Source of the DNA: Rhodospirillales bacterium
Lineage (GTDB): Bacteria > Pseudomonadota > Alphaproteobacteria > Micavibrionales > UBA1664
DNA length: 64,000 nucleotides
Assembly (NCBI GenBank): GCA_023898805.1
Contig: CP060260.1
Coordinates: 1,736,001-1,800,000, forward strand
Direction of reading: 5' to 3'
The position numbers and the translations under genes were made by a program. The notes beneath the pieces are model-generated. The model had not been told where the DNA came from. It saw only the letters and a program-made list of their open reading frames with translations, and made no database searches. The stretch's first letter is position 1. Each line of letters starts with the position of its first letter. Positions 7,354 through 14,920 of the stretch are shown in pieces.

Positions 7354-7827
7354 TTACTCGGCCTTTGCGTCTTCGGCTGCAGGCGTTTCGGCGGCGGCTT
7401 CGGCCTGTGCTTCAACGGGAGCTTCAGCCGGTGCGGCGGCAGCGGCATCGGCTTCCGCTTTCGCGGTGGCTTCGGCTTCGGCCTTGGCCTTGGCGGCTTC
7501 TTCCTGCTCCTTCATGCGCTCCTGCGCTTTGGCTTTGGGCGCGGATTTTTTCGGCCCGGCCTGGAATTTCGGCGCGGCGATGATGCCCGCGCGGCCCAAA
7601 AACAGCGCGACGCGATCCGAAGGTTGCGCGCCCATCGAAAGCCAGTGCTTGATGCGTTCGGCGTTCAGGGTGACGCGGTTCGGGTCGTTCGCGGCCAAAA
7701 GCGGGTTATAGGTGCCCAGACGCTCGATGAACGAGGAATCGCGCGGCGAGCGCGAGTCGGTCACGACGATGCGGTAATAGGGCAGGTTGCGGCGGCCGCC
7801 GCGGGACAAACGAAGTTTCAGTGCCAT
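7354..7827 (-). CDS. rpsP: 30S ribosomal protein S16 with a long Ala/Glu/Lys tail
   Basis: Small-subunit ribosomal protein. The first 80 residues are canonical: LKLRLSRGGRRNLPYYRIVV, SFIERLGTYNP and NAERIKHWLSMGAQPSDRV. The remaining 75 residues are a low-complexity Ala/Lys/Glu tail (AKAEAEATAKAEAD and similar), about doubling the protein. Such tails occur in some alphaproteobacteria and are not needed for the core. It is followed within 7 bp by rimM and preceded by a REP-like inverted repeat separating it from ffh. Confidence 0.96.
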   Translation of the reverse strand: MALKLRLSRGGRRNLPYYRIVVTDSRSPRDSSFIERLGTYNPLLAANDPNRVTLNAERIKHWLSMGAQPSDRVALFLGRAGIIAAPKFQAGPKKSAPKAKAQERMKEQEEAAKAKAEAEATAKAEADAAAAAPAEAPVEAQAEAAAETPAAEDAKAE

Positions 7828-7860
7828 TTATAATCTCCTAAAATTAAAAAATTGAATTTC

Positions 7861-7917
7861 TCACCACTAAGATCACCAAGAAAAATGAGCTTCGCGCTCT
7901 TGGTGTCCTTAGTGGTA
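7861..7917. repeat. Inverted repeat element (copy A) between ffh and rpsP
   Basis: A 19-bp left arm (7863-7881, ACCACTAAG..CACCAAGA) matches the reverse complement of the right arm (7898-7916) at 17 of 19 positions. The loop contains TTCGCGC. It shares TTCGCGCTCTT and TTAG(T/C)GGTAAAA with the repeat at 62965-63054. It lies in the 99-bp gap between ffh and rpsP, on the transcript if they are co-transcribed. Confidence 0.8.
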
Positions 7918-7926
7918 AAAAACTTT

Positions 7927-9429
7927 CTACTTCTTCTTTCCTCCCAACGGCGGCAGTTGAAAATTCGCAAACGGGTTCGGCCCCAGATCAAGGCCGGATT
8001 GCGGGGCGCCGCCGCCCGACTGCTGGCCCATATCGGGCATGCCGCCCATATCGGCCATCATCTTTTCAAAGGCGTTTCCGCCCAGCATGCCTTTGGCAAG
8101 GCCCATCAGCCCGCCCATGCCCATTTTGCGGATTTTCTTCATCATCGTCTGCATCTGGTCGAACTGCTTGAGCAGACGGTTGACGTCCTGCACGCTCACA
8201 CCCGACCCTTCGGCGATGCGGCGGCGCCGGGAACCGGACGCGGTGATCAGGTCCGGCCGCGCGCGTTCCCGCGCGGTCATGGAGGATAAAATCGCCTCCT
8301 GTTTTTTCAAGACGGTTTCGTCCAGCCGCGCCTGATCGATCTGCGGCGCCATGCGCGAGATGCCGGGCATCATTTTCATCATCGCGCCCATGCCGCCCAT
8401 TTTCTTCATCTGGTCGAGATGGCTGCGGAAATCGTCAAGGTCGAACTTGCCTTCCTGGAATTTGCGCGCCGCTTCCTCGGCCTTGGCGCGGTCCATGGTA
8501 TCGACCGCCTTTTCGACCAGCGAAACGACGTCGCCCATGCCCAGAATGCGGCTGGCGATACGTTCGGGGTGGAACGGTTCGATCGCGTCCGATTTTTCGC
8601 CGGTGCCGATGAACTTGATCGGCTGGCCGGTGATGCCGCGCATCGACATCGCCGCCCCGCCGCGCGCGTCGCCGTCGACGCGGGTCAAAACCGTGCCGGT
8701 GATTCCGATGCGGCGGGTGAATTCCTGCGCGATGGTCACCGCGTCCTGCCCGGTCATCGCGTCGACAACCAGCAAGGTTTCGGCAGGTTTTGAAATATCG
8801 CGCACCTGCGCGACCTCGTCCATCAGCGCGTCGTCGATCGCAAGCCGTCCGGCGGTGTCGAGGATCAGGACGTCATACGATTCCAGCCTCGCGGAATCCA
8901 GCGCGCGCCGCGCGATTTCGACCGGAGTTTGCCCTGCGACGATGGGCAGGGTGGCGACGCCCGTCTGTTCGCCCAGAACCTTCAACTGGTCCTGTGCCGC
9001 CGGACGCTGCGTGTCCAGCGACGCCATCAGCACTTTTTTGCGCGCCTTCGTGCTCAAATATTTGCCAAGCTTGCCGGTGGTCGTGGTCTTGCCCGACCCT
9101 TGCAACCCGACCATCAGGATCACCGCCGGCGGCGCCACCTCAAGGGCGAGGGGGGCCTCCCCCGCGCCGCCCAGCATGGCGACGATCGCGTCGTTGACGA
9201 TCTTGACCATCTGTTGCGTCGGGCTGACCGACTTGATGACCGACTGGCCGATGGCGTGGCTGCGCACGCGATCGAGGAATTCGGTGACGACCGGCAGGGC
9301 GACGTCGGCTTCCAGAAGCGCTGTGCGGATCTCACCCAAGGCCAGATCGACGTCTTCCTCCTGCAGCTTGTCGCGTCCGCGCAGCTTGTCGAAAACCTGT
9401 CCTAGTCTTTCACTCAATGATTCAAACAA
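7927..9429 (-). CDS. ffh: Signal recognition particle protein Ffh
   Basis: GTPase subunit of SRP that binds signal sequences on ribosomes and delivers them to FtsY. Domains are N (about 1-90), G (90-295) and a methionine-rich M domain to the end. The G domain has GLQGSGKTTT, DTQRPAAQDQL, DTAGRL and TRVDGDARGG. The M domain has SGSRRRRIAEGSGVSVQDVNRLL for RNA binding. The start is placed at a TTG (9429): the conserved sequence FESLSERLGQVFDKLRG begins there, and GAGG lies 6 nt upstream. The frame continues open further upstream without conserved sequence. The 500 residues are typical. It heads ffh-rpsP-rimM-trmD. Confidence 0.96.
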   Translation of the reverse strand: MFESLSERLGQVFDKLRGRDKLQEEDVDLALGEIRTALLEADVALPVVTEFLDRVRSHAIGQSVIKSVSPTQQMVKIVNDAIVAMLGGAGEAPLALEVAPPAVILMVGLQGSGKTTTTGKLGKYLSTKARKKVLMASLDTQRPAAQDQLKVLGEQTGVATLPIVAGQTPVEIARRALDSARLESYDVLILDTAGRLAIDDALMDEVAQVRDISKPAETLLVVDAMTGQDAVTIAQEFTRRIGITGTVLTRVDGDARGGAAMSMRGITGQPIKFIGTGEKSDAIEPFHPERIASRILGMGDVVSLVEKAVDTMDRAKAEEAARKFQEGKFDLDDFRSHLDQMKKMGGMGAMMKMMPGISRMAPQIDQARLDETVLKKQEAILSSMTARERARPDLITASGSRRRRIAEGSGVSVQDVNRLLKQFDQMQTMMKKIRKMGMGGLMGLAKGMLGGNAFEKMMADMGGMPDMGQQSGGGAPQSGLDLGPNPFANFQLPPLGGKKK

Positions 9430-9529
9430 AACAAACCTCAAAACATGACCGCCGCTGTGAGCGTAATCGCCGACAGCGGGGTACCGATAGGCACTGGCAA
9501 AAAGCAGTGATACGGATAATTTCGCCCGC

Positions 9530-9558
9530 TTTCTAAGCCAGAAAGCAGGCAATGTCAA
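9530..9558 (-). promoter_or_regulatory. Sigma-70-type promoter for ffh
   Basis: On the minus strand TTGACA (9558-9553), a 17-bp spacer and TAGAAA (9535-9530). Boxes and spacing are the same as those of the promoter at 4793-4821. The predicted start leaves a leader of roughly 95 nt before the ffh TTG. Confidence 0.6.
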
Positions 9559-9588
9559 ATATTAGAAGTCAAATATCAAAGGGGATGG

Positions 9589-9610
9589 GAACCGCCCGTT
9601 AGGGCGGTTC
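9589..9610. terminator. Perfect 9-bp hairpin downstream of the small gene at 9623
   Basis: GAACCGCCC (9589-9597), loop GTTA, GGGCGGTTC (9602-9610). It lies 12 bp past the stop of the minus-strand gene at 9623-9865 and just upstream of the ffh promoter. No U-tract follows on either strand, so it may be an mRNA 3'-end stabiliser or a weak terminator. Confidence 0.5.
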
Positions 9611-9622
9611 TCGTCCAAGGTT

Positions 9623-9865
9623 TCAGGTCAGATCGGCAGGTACGACATCGATACGGTCGAAGTCCATGATACCGAACTGCGCCAATCGTTCCAGACGACG
9701 CACCTGTTCCGACAATTCCAGCAAAAGCCGGTTGTCGTTGGACACCGAATATTCCGATGCCCACCACATGCGCGTCTTAACGACAAGGACCCTCTCTTCC
9801 GACCCGTCTGGCTGAGCGTTGTTCACGATATTTGCATCGTGAACATACGGATGGTTCAACAACAT
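9623..9865 (-). CDS. Small hypothetical protein (about 80 aa)
   Basis: Not recognised. The protein is soluble-looking and acidic/aromatic-mixed, with a central ERVLVVKTRMWWASEYSV strand-like segment and a C-terminal helix rich in L, R and E (LLLELSEQVRRLERLAQF). The start at 9865 is preferred over the in-frame ATG at 9877, because GGGGG lies 5-7 nt before it. A perfect hairpin follows the stop. It is monocistronic, between ffh and the divergent mtaB. Confidence 0.55.
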   Translation of the reverse strand: MLLNHPYVHDANIVNNAQPDGSEERVLVVKTRMWWASEYSVSNDNRLLLELSEQVRRLERLAQFGIMDFDRIDVVPADLT

Positions 9866-9959
9866 CTGTGCCCCCATACGTTGTTACGGTTTCAGAAGAA
9901 TTCTTGGTAATATAGGAACGCTAACATGCGAACCAAGTCCGAACCTAATAAAAAGTGGC

Positions 9960-9992
9960 GGAAATGCTGCGTCCGCGTGACGCAGGAATTCC
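9960..9992. other. Hairpin in the gap upstream of mtaB
   Basis: CTGCGTC (9967-9973) and GACGCAG (9979-9985) form a perfect 7-bp stem with a 5-nt loop. The flanking GGAA and TTCC extend the pairing. No T-run follows. It lies in the 220-bp region between the small gene at 9865 and mtaB, which otherwise holds no clear ORF. Its role is unknown. Confidence 0.4.
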
Positions 9993-10097
9993 AATAATCT
10001 TAACCATTGGGTTAGCACGTTCAAGGGACACGCTTTTTTTGCTTTCCTGTTTTCAAATTGGACATACCGCGCCGCGACAGGCATATCTTTTCCCGAA

Positions 10098-11375
10098 ATG
10101 ACATCGCATGCAGATCCACAGGTTTTAACTTTTGGCTGCCGCCTCAACGCCTATGAGTCGGAAGTGATGAAGACTCATGCCCGCGATGCGGGGCTGAAGG
10201 ACACGATCATCGTCAATACTTGTGCCGTGACGGGTGAGGCCGAGCGTCAGGCCCGGCAGGCCATCCGCCGCGCCCGGCGCGAAAACCCGGATGCCCGCAT
10301 CATCGTCACCGGCTGCGCGGCGCAGATCGCCCCGGAAAAATATGCCGCCATGCCGGAAGTAAGCCAGGTCATCGGCAATGACGCGAAGCTCAAGGCGGAA
10401 ACGTGGTCTGGCGCAGCCGGGACCGTCATGCCCGCTTCGGAAAGAGTCATCGTCAACGACATCATGGCGGTAAAGGAAACGGCAAGCCATCTGGTTTCCG
10501 GCTTCGATGATCATACCCGCGCCTTCCTGCAGGTCCAGAACGGCTGCGACCATCGCTGCACCTTTTGCATCATACCGTATGGGCGCGGCAATTCACGTTC
10601 GGTCCCCATGGGCGCGATTGCGGATCAGGTCCGCGCGCTGGCGGCGGCAGGGTACAAGGAAATGGTGTTCACGGGGGTCGATGTGACCTCCTATGGCCGT
10701 GACCTGCCGGGTACGCCGACGCTTGGCCAGATGATCCGGCGTATTTTGGCGGCGGTGCCGGAATTGCCGCGCCTGCGCCTGTCTTCCCTCGACCCTGCGG
10801 AAATCGACGACGACCTTTGGCGGCTGATCGAAGCCGAACCGCGTTTGATGCCGCATCTGCATCTCTCTCTTCAATCAGGCGACGACATGATTTTAAAACG
10901 CATGAAGCGCCGCCACCTTTCCGATGACGTCCGTCGCCTGTGCGAACGCGCCCGTGCGCTGCGGCCTGATATCGCCTTCGGTGCCGACATCATCGCGGGT
11001 TTCCCGACCGAAACCGACGCGATGTTTGAAAATACAATGCGCATCGTGCGCGATTGCGACATCACCTTCCTGCATGTGTTTCCGTACTCGGAACGAGCGG
11101 GCACGCCCGCCGCCAAAATCCCGGGGCAGGTCCCGGTGCCGGCGCGCAAGGCGCGCGCTTCGGCCCTGCGCGCGCTGGGGCAGGAACGGATGCAGGCCTT
11201 TCTTACCCGTCATGTCGGAACGACGCGGCAGGTGATCGTTGAAAAGGGTGGGCTAGGGAGGACCGAGCATTTCGCCGAGGTCGCACTGGATAAAGTCTAC
11301 CCGGTCGGCAGCCTCCAGACGATGACCCTAACCGGCGTCGCTGACAACCGCCTGACCGGGCACATCACTGGGTGA
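10098..11375 (+). CDS. mtaB: tRNA t6A37 methylthiotransferase
   Basis: Radical-SAM methylthiotransferase that converts t6A to ms2t6A at position 37 of ANN-decoding tRNAs. The UPF0004 domain (about residues 8-90) carries its cluster cysteines in FGCRLN, VNTCAVT and GCAAQ. The radical-SAM site is CDHRCTFC near residue 150, followed by GRGNSRS. LSSLDPAEI and HLHLSLQSGDD follow, then a C-terminal TRAM-like barrel. A radical-SAM methylthiotransferase of this length with NTCAVT is MtaB rather than MiaB or RimO. It is monocistronic, with little leader and no obvious Shine-Dalgarno. Confidence 0.93.
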   Translation: MTSHADPQVLTFGCRLNAYESEVMKTHARDAGLKDTIIVNTCAVTGEAERQARQAIRRARRENPDARIIVTGCAAQIAPEKYAAMPEVSQVIGNDAKLKAETWSGAAGTVMPASERVIVNDIMAVKETASHLVSGFDDHTRAFLQVQNGCDHRCTFCIIPYGRGNSRSVPMGAIADQVRALAAAGYKEMVFTGVDVTSYGRDLPGTPTLGQMIRRILAAVPELPRLRLSSLDPAEIDDDLWRLIEAEPRLMPHLHLSLQSGDDMILKRMKRRHLSDDVRRLCERARALRPDIAFGADIIAGFPTETDAMFENTMRIVRDCDITFLHVFPYSERAGTPAAKIPGQVPVPARKARASALRALGQERMQAFLTRHVGTTRQVIVEKGGLGRTEHFAEVALDKVYPVGSLQTMTLTGVADNRLTGHITG

Positions 11376-11401
11376 CCGCAGGTTTGATCAGATATATATG
11401 A

Positions 11402-11971
11402 TCAGATGGGCGCGGCGGCTTTGGCGCCCGGTGCAGCTGTCGTGCTTCCCGGTTTTTCGAATTCTGTGATCAGTGCCCGGGCCATCAGCGGATCGGAGAA
11501 ATTGGGAAACATCCTTAGTATGGAGGCAAATCGCGCCTTCAAAGTATCAACTGATACATCCAGCGGGTAGTCGGCATATTTGCGATTGTTACAAGACAGG
11601 CGGACAGGTCTCTTCTTGCTGGCTAAAGGATCATAGGAAAGTTCAAACGTCCACTCGGGCTCTGCTTCTCCCCCCCCTTCAGAGTAAGTGATGCGGAATG
11701 CATTTCCGCTTTTGTGCCCTTCGATGGTCTTCAGGGTTCCGCGGACGCAGGAACCTGAATGGCCGCTAAAGCCAAATTGGGGGCATAGACTTTCGGTCAG
11801 CTTCGCCACGGCAGACCGGGTTTCGTTGATGACACTCCAGCAAGCCCGGATGTCCTCGACCGTCGGTTCAGGACGTGGCGTCACGATGCGCTTGAAGACA
11901 CTCTTTATCCAGTGGCTGGCACGGGCAGAAAGATGCGCTGTGTCCTCTGTGGGCTGTACTTGCGTGCTCAT
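11402..11971 (-). CDS. Hypothetical protein (189 aa)
   Basis: No family recognised. The N-terminal 30 residues are polar, followed by a basic amphipathic stretch (HWIKSVFKRIVTPRP), a central helical part and a beta-rich part with EPEWTFELSYDP and RPVRLSCNNRKYADYPLDV. The C-terminus is Ala/Pro-rich. There is no signal peptide. The start at 11971 is chosen because AGGAG lies 7 nt upstream; the in-frame ATG ten codons earlier has no such site. Convergent with mtaB and divergent from ftsY. Confidence 0.65.
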   Translation of the reverse strand: MSTQVQPTEDTAHLSARASHWIKSVFKRIVTPRPEPTVEDIRACWSVINETRSAVAKLTESLCPQFGFSGHSGSCVRGTLKTIEGHKSGNAFRITYSEGGGEAEPEWTFELSYDPLASKKRPVRLSCNNRKYADYPLDVSVDTLKARFASILRMFPNFSDPLMARALITEFEKPGSTTAAPGAKAAAPI

Positions 11972-12062
11972 GGCATGACTCCTAAAAAAGCTTCGCGGCA
12001 AAGCATAGAGAAAAAGAATAGGCAGGACCGAAGATTATGTCAATGTATTCAAAGCAGATGCT

Positions 12063-12091
12063 TTTACACCTTGCCGCATGGGGTCTATATA
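12063..12091 (+). promoter_or_regulatory. Likely sigma-70 promoter for ftsY
   Basis: TTTACA (12063-12068), a 17-bp spacer and TATATA (12086-12091). A small GGCTC/GAGCC hairpin lies in the predicted 5' leader at 12100-12113. The first gene downstream is ftsY, about 55 nt after the expected start. Confidence 0.55.
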
Positions 12092-12152
12092 GGAAATAAG
12101 GCTCGTCCGAGCCTGAATTGAGTCGAAAAATCGAAAAAAGAAGAAGGTAGTC

Positions 12153-13334
12153 ATGGTGTTTTGGCGCACGAAAAAAAACGAAGCCGCTTCCAAGCAGGAA
12201 CGCGAAGACGAACGCATGATGCATCACAAAAACGACCCGGCTCTTGAACCGTCGATTGAATACGATGCCGACGTGGACGACGACACGCGTCACAGGTTGG
12301 AAGGGAACGAAACGGAAATCGTCGAAGGGCTGAATGTTGCGCCCGTACCCCGCCATACCCCGACCGACGACGCGCTGGAGGCCGAGGATCTGAAGGACCA
12401 TACGAACGAGGGCGGGTGGCTTTCACGCTTGAGTTCCGGGCTTTCGCGTTCGACCGCGCGCCTGACGCAGGGGCTGGGCGATCTGTTTACCAAATCGCAT
12501 CTCGATCCCAAAGATCTGCGCGGGCTTGAGGACGTATTGATCGCCGGCGATCTGGGGCCGCAGACCGCCTCGCGGATCGTCAAATCCTTTTCAGCGTATA
12601 AATTTGAACGCGATGCGGACGCAGGCGCCGATGCGGTGCGCACCGTGCTTGCCCGTGAAATCGAAGCCATTCTCGCGCCTGTCGCCAAACCTCTGGCCGT
12701 GCAAAAACCGGAAAAAGGCCCGTTTGTCCTTCTGGTCACCGGCGTCAATGGTGTCGGCAAGACGACGACGATCGGCAAGCTTGGTTACGCGCTTCAGCGT
12801 CAGGGCCACCGGGTCATGCTGGCCGCCGCCGATACGTTCCGCGCCGCGGCGGTGGAACAGATCCAGATCTGGGGCAAGCGCCTGCACGCGCCGGTGGTAT
12901 CGAAGGACATTGGCGCCGATGCCGCCGCCGTCGCGTTCGAGGCGTATGAAAAGGCAAAGGCCGAAGGCTATGACGTGCTGATCGTCGATACCGCTGGGCG
13001 ACTGCACAACAAGGGCGACCTGATGGCCGAACTGGGCAAGATCGTGCGCGTGCTGGGCAAGACGGACGAAACCGCGCCGCACGCGACGCTGCTGGTGCTC
13101 GACGCCACCACCGGCCAGAACGCCTTCGCGCAGGTCGAGGCGTTCCGCGACGTCGCCAAAATCACCGGCCTTGTGGTCACCAAGCTCGACGGCTCGGCCA
13201 AGGGCGGTGTGGTGGTCGGCCTTGCGGATAAATTCGGCCTGCCGGTCCACGCCGTCGGCGTGGGCGAGGGGGTCGAGGACCTTCAACCCTTCACCGCCCG
13301 CGACTACGCCCGCTCGCTGGTGGGGCTGAACTGA
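12153..13334 (+). CDS. ftsY: Signal recognition particle receptor FtsY
   Basis: Membrane-associated SRP GTPase that receives Ffh-ribosome complexes. An acidic, variable A region fills about residues 1-85, then come the N domain and a G domain with GVNGVGKTTTIGKL near 198, AADTFRAAAVEQ, VDTAGRLHNK and TKLDGSAKGG near 345. AAGAAGG lies just before the ATG. It is the partner of the ffh product 3 kb away. The 393-residue length is typical for alphaproteobacteria. It is followed by AMP nucleosidase on the same strand. Confidence 0.96.
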   Translation: MVFWRTKKNEAASKQEREDERMMHHKNDPALEPSIEYDADVDDDTRHRLEGNETEIVEGLNVAPVPRHTPTDDALEAEDLKDHTNEGGWLSRLSSGLSRSTARLTQGLGDLFTKSHLDPKDLRGLEDVLIAGDLGPQTASRIVKSFSAYKFERDADAGADAVRTVLAREIEAILAPVAKPLAVQKPEKGPFVLLVTGVNGVGKTTTIGKLGYALQRQGHRVMLAAADTFRAAAVEQIQIWGKRLHAPVVSKDIGADAAAVAFEAYEKAKAEGYDVLIVDTAGRLHNKGDLMAELGKIVRVLGKTDETAPHATLLVLDATTGQNAFAQVEAFRDVAKITGLVVTKLDGSAKGGVVVGLADKFGLPVHAVGVGEGVEDLQPFTARDYARSLVGLN

Positions 13335-13397
13335 TCCTAAGCGCCGGTTTTTGGTTTTCCTTGCGCGCTGATTCTGGCGTAACAGACTGAAATCGTG

Positions 13398-13403
13398 TAT
13401 AAT
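13398..13403 (+). promoter_or_regulatory. Consensus -10 box directly before AMP nucleosidase
   Basis: A perfect TATAAT lies 5 bp before the ATG at 13409, so a start point 6-8 bp downstream would fall on the start codon. No convincing -35 is seen at 16-18 bp (TGGCGT at best). Either a leaderless transcript or a chance match. Confidence 0.4.
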
Positions 13404-13408
13404 AAACC

Positions 13409-14920
13409 ATGGAAGCAACCCCGCAAAATATCCCGCCCCGAAACTTCGACAATCCTGATGACGCCTTGGCCGCGTTGCGCGGGATATACGATGCGGGCAT
13501 CGCGCATTTACGCGAACATTTCCGGGCCTTTTCCAAAGGTGAAATTCCGCCCACGCGCGTGCGCGCCTTTTACCCGCAAATCCGCATCACCGTGGACAAT
13601 ATCCGCCGCCCGGATTCGCGTTTCGCCTATGGCTTCGTCAACCGTCCGGGCGTGTATGCCCAGACGCTGACCCGTCCCGACATTTTCGGTTATTACTACG
13701 CCGAACAGATCCGCCTGCTTTTGAAGAACCATGGTGGCCCGGTGGAAATTTCGCTCAGCGATACGCCCATCCCGGTCCATTTCGCGCTGGGCGACAATTT
13801 TCACGTCGAAAAGGACCTGACGCCGGAACTCCTGGCCCGCGCGCCGGAATTTTTCGACCAGCCGGACTTAAGCGTAATGGACGACACCATCGCCAACGGC
13901 ATCTGGCAACCGCAAGCGGGGCAGGCATGGCCGCTGGGCCTGTTCCCGGCGCCGCGCACCGATTTGTCGGTCATGCGGTTGCGGCATTATACCGGCACCT
14001 CGGCCGCGCATTTTCAAAATTACGTGATCTTCACCAACTACCAGTTTTATGTCGATGAATTCGTGCGCATCTGCCACGACCTGATGAACGGGACGACGGA
14101 AGGAAGCCTTGCCCACGCGCAAGACGAATACACAGCCTTCGTCGAACCCGGTGACATCGTCACACTGAACCGGCGCATTGCAAACAACCCCGATGCGCAT
14201 TGGCCGCAGGGCGCGCCGCCGCCGCGTCTGCCCCAGATGCCGGGCTATCACCTCAAACGCGCCGACGGGTCGGGCATCACCATGATCAATATCGGCGTGG
14301 GGCCCTCCAACGCCAAGACGATCACCGACCACGTCGCGGTGCTGCGCCCGCACGCATGGATGATGCTGGGGCATTGCGCGGGCCTGCGCAACTCCCAGTC
14401 CCTTGGCGATTACGCGCTGGCGCACGCCTATCTGCGCCTTGACCATATTCTCGACCACGATCTGCCGCCGCAGATTCCGCTGCCCGCGCTTTCTGAAATC
14501 CAGCTCGCGCTCGAACAGGCGGTGGGCGAGGTCACGGGGCTGAAAGGTTACGATCTCAAGAAAATCATGCGTACCGGCACGGTGGCAACGGTTGATGACC
14601 GCAACTGGGAATTGCAGCCCACGGCCCAGCAAAACCTGCCGCTTTCACGCTCGCGCGCCATCGCGCTGGATATGGAATCCGGCACCATCGCGGCCAACGG
14701 ATTCCGTTTCCGCGTGCCTTACGGCACGCTGTTGTGCATTTCCGACAAACCCTTGCACGGCCAATTGAAGCTGCCCGGCATGGCCGACGCGTTCTATAGA
14801 AACCGCGTCAACCAGCACCTTCAGATCGGCCTGCTGGCCATGGCCATCCTGCGCGGCGTCGGGCCTGAAAAGCTCCACTCGCGCAAGTTGCGTTCCTTCA
14901 ACGAGGTTGCGTTCCAGTAG
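13409..14920 (+). CDS. amn: AMP nucleosidase
   Basis: Hydrolyses AMP to adenine and ribose 5-phosphate, buffering the adenylate pool. The 503 residues comprise an N-terminal regulatory domain (about 1-180) and a nucleoside-phosphorylase-like catalytic domain with MINIGVGPSNAKTITDHVAVLRP near 290, WMMLGHCAGLRNSQSLGDYALAHAY near 320 and the substrate-binding LDMESGTIAANGFRFRVPYGTLL near 420. Length and order match E. coli Amn. The stop overlaps the convergent cimA 3' end by 23 bp. Confidence 0.95.
   Translation: MEATPQNIPPRNFDNPDDALAALRGIYDAGIAHLREHFRAFSKGEIPPTRVRAFYPQIRITVDNIRRPDSRFAYGFVNRPGVYAQTLTRPDIFGYYYAEQIRLLLKNHGGPVEISLSDTPIPVHFALGDNFHVEKDLTPELLARAPEFFDQPDLSVMDDTIANGIWQPQAGQAWPLGLFPAPRTDLSVMRLRHYTGTSAAHFQNYVIFTNYQFYVDEFVRICHDLMNGTTEGSLAHAQDEYTAFVEPGDIVTLNRRIANNPDAHWPQGAPPPRLPQMPGYHLKRADGSGITMINIGVGPSNAKTITDHVAVLRPHAWMMLGHCAGLRNSQSLGDYALAHAYLRLDHILDHDLPPQIPLPALSEIQLALEQAVGEVTGLKGYDLKKIMRTGTVATVDDRNWELQPTAQQNLPLSRSRAIALDMESGTIAANGFRFRVPYGTLLCISDKPLHGQLKLPGMADAFYRNRVNQHLQIGLLAMAILRGVGPEKLHSRKLRSFNEVAFQ

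Noticed and set aside
9430..9622. Search for the 4.5S/SRP RNA gene next to ffh.
   Set aside because: The conserved GGxxCAGGxCCGGAAGGxAGCAG core was not found here.
9884..10147. 87-codon minus-strand ORF upstream of and into mtaB.
   Set aside because: No ribosome site or protein-like pattern; it overlaps the conserved mtaB start.
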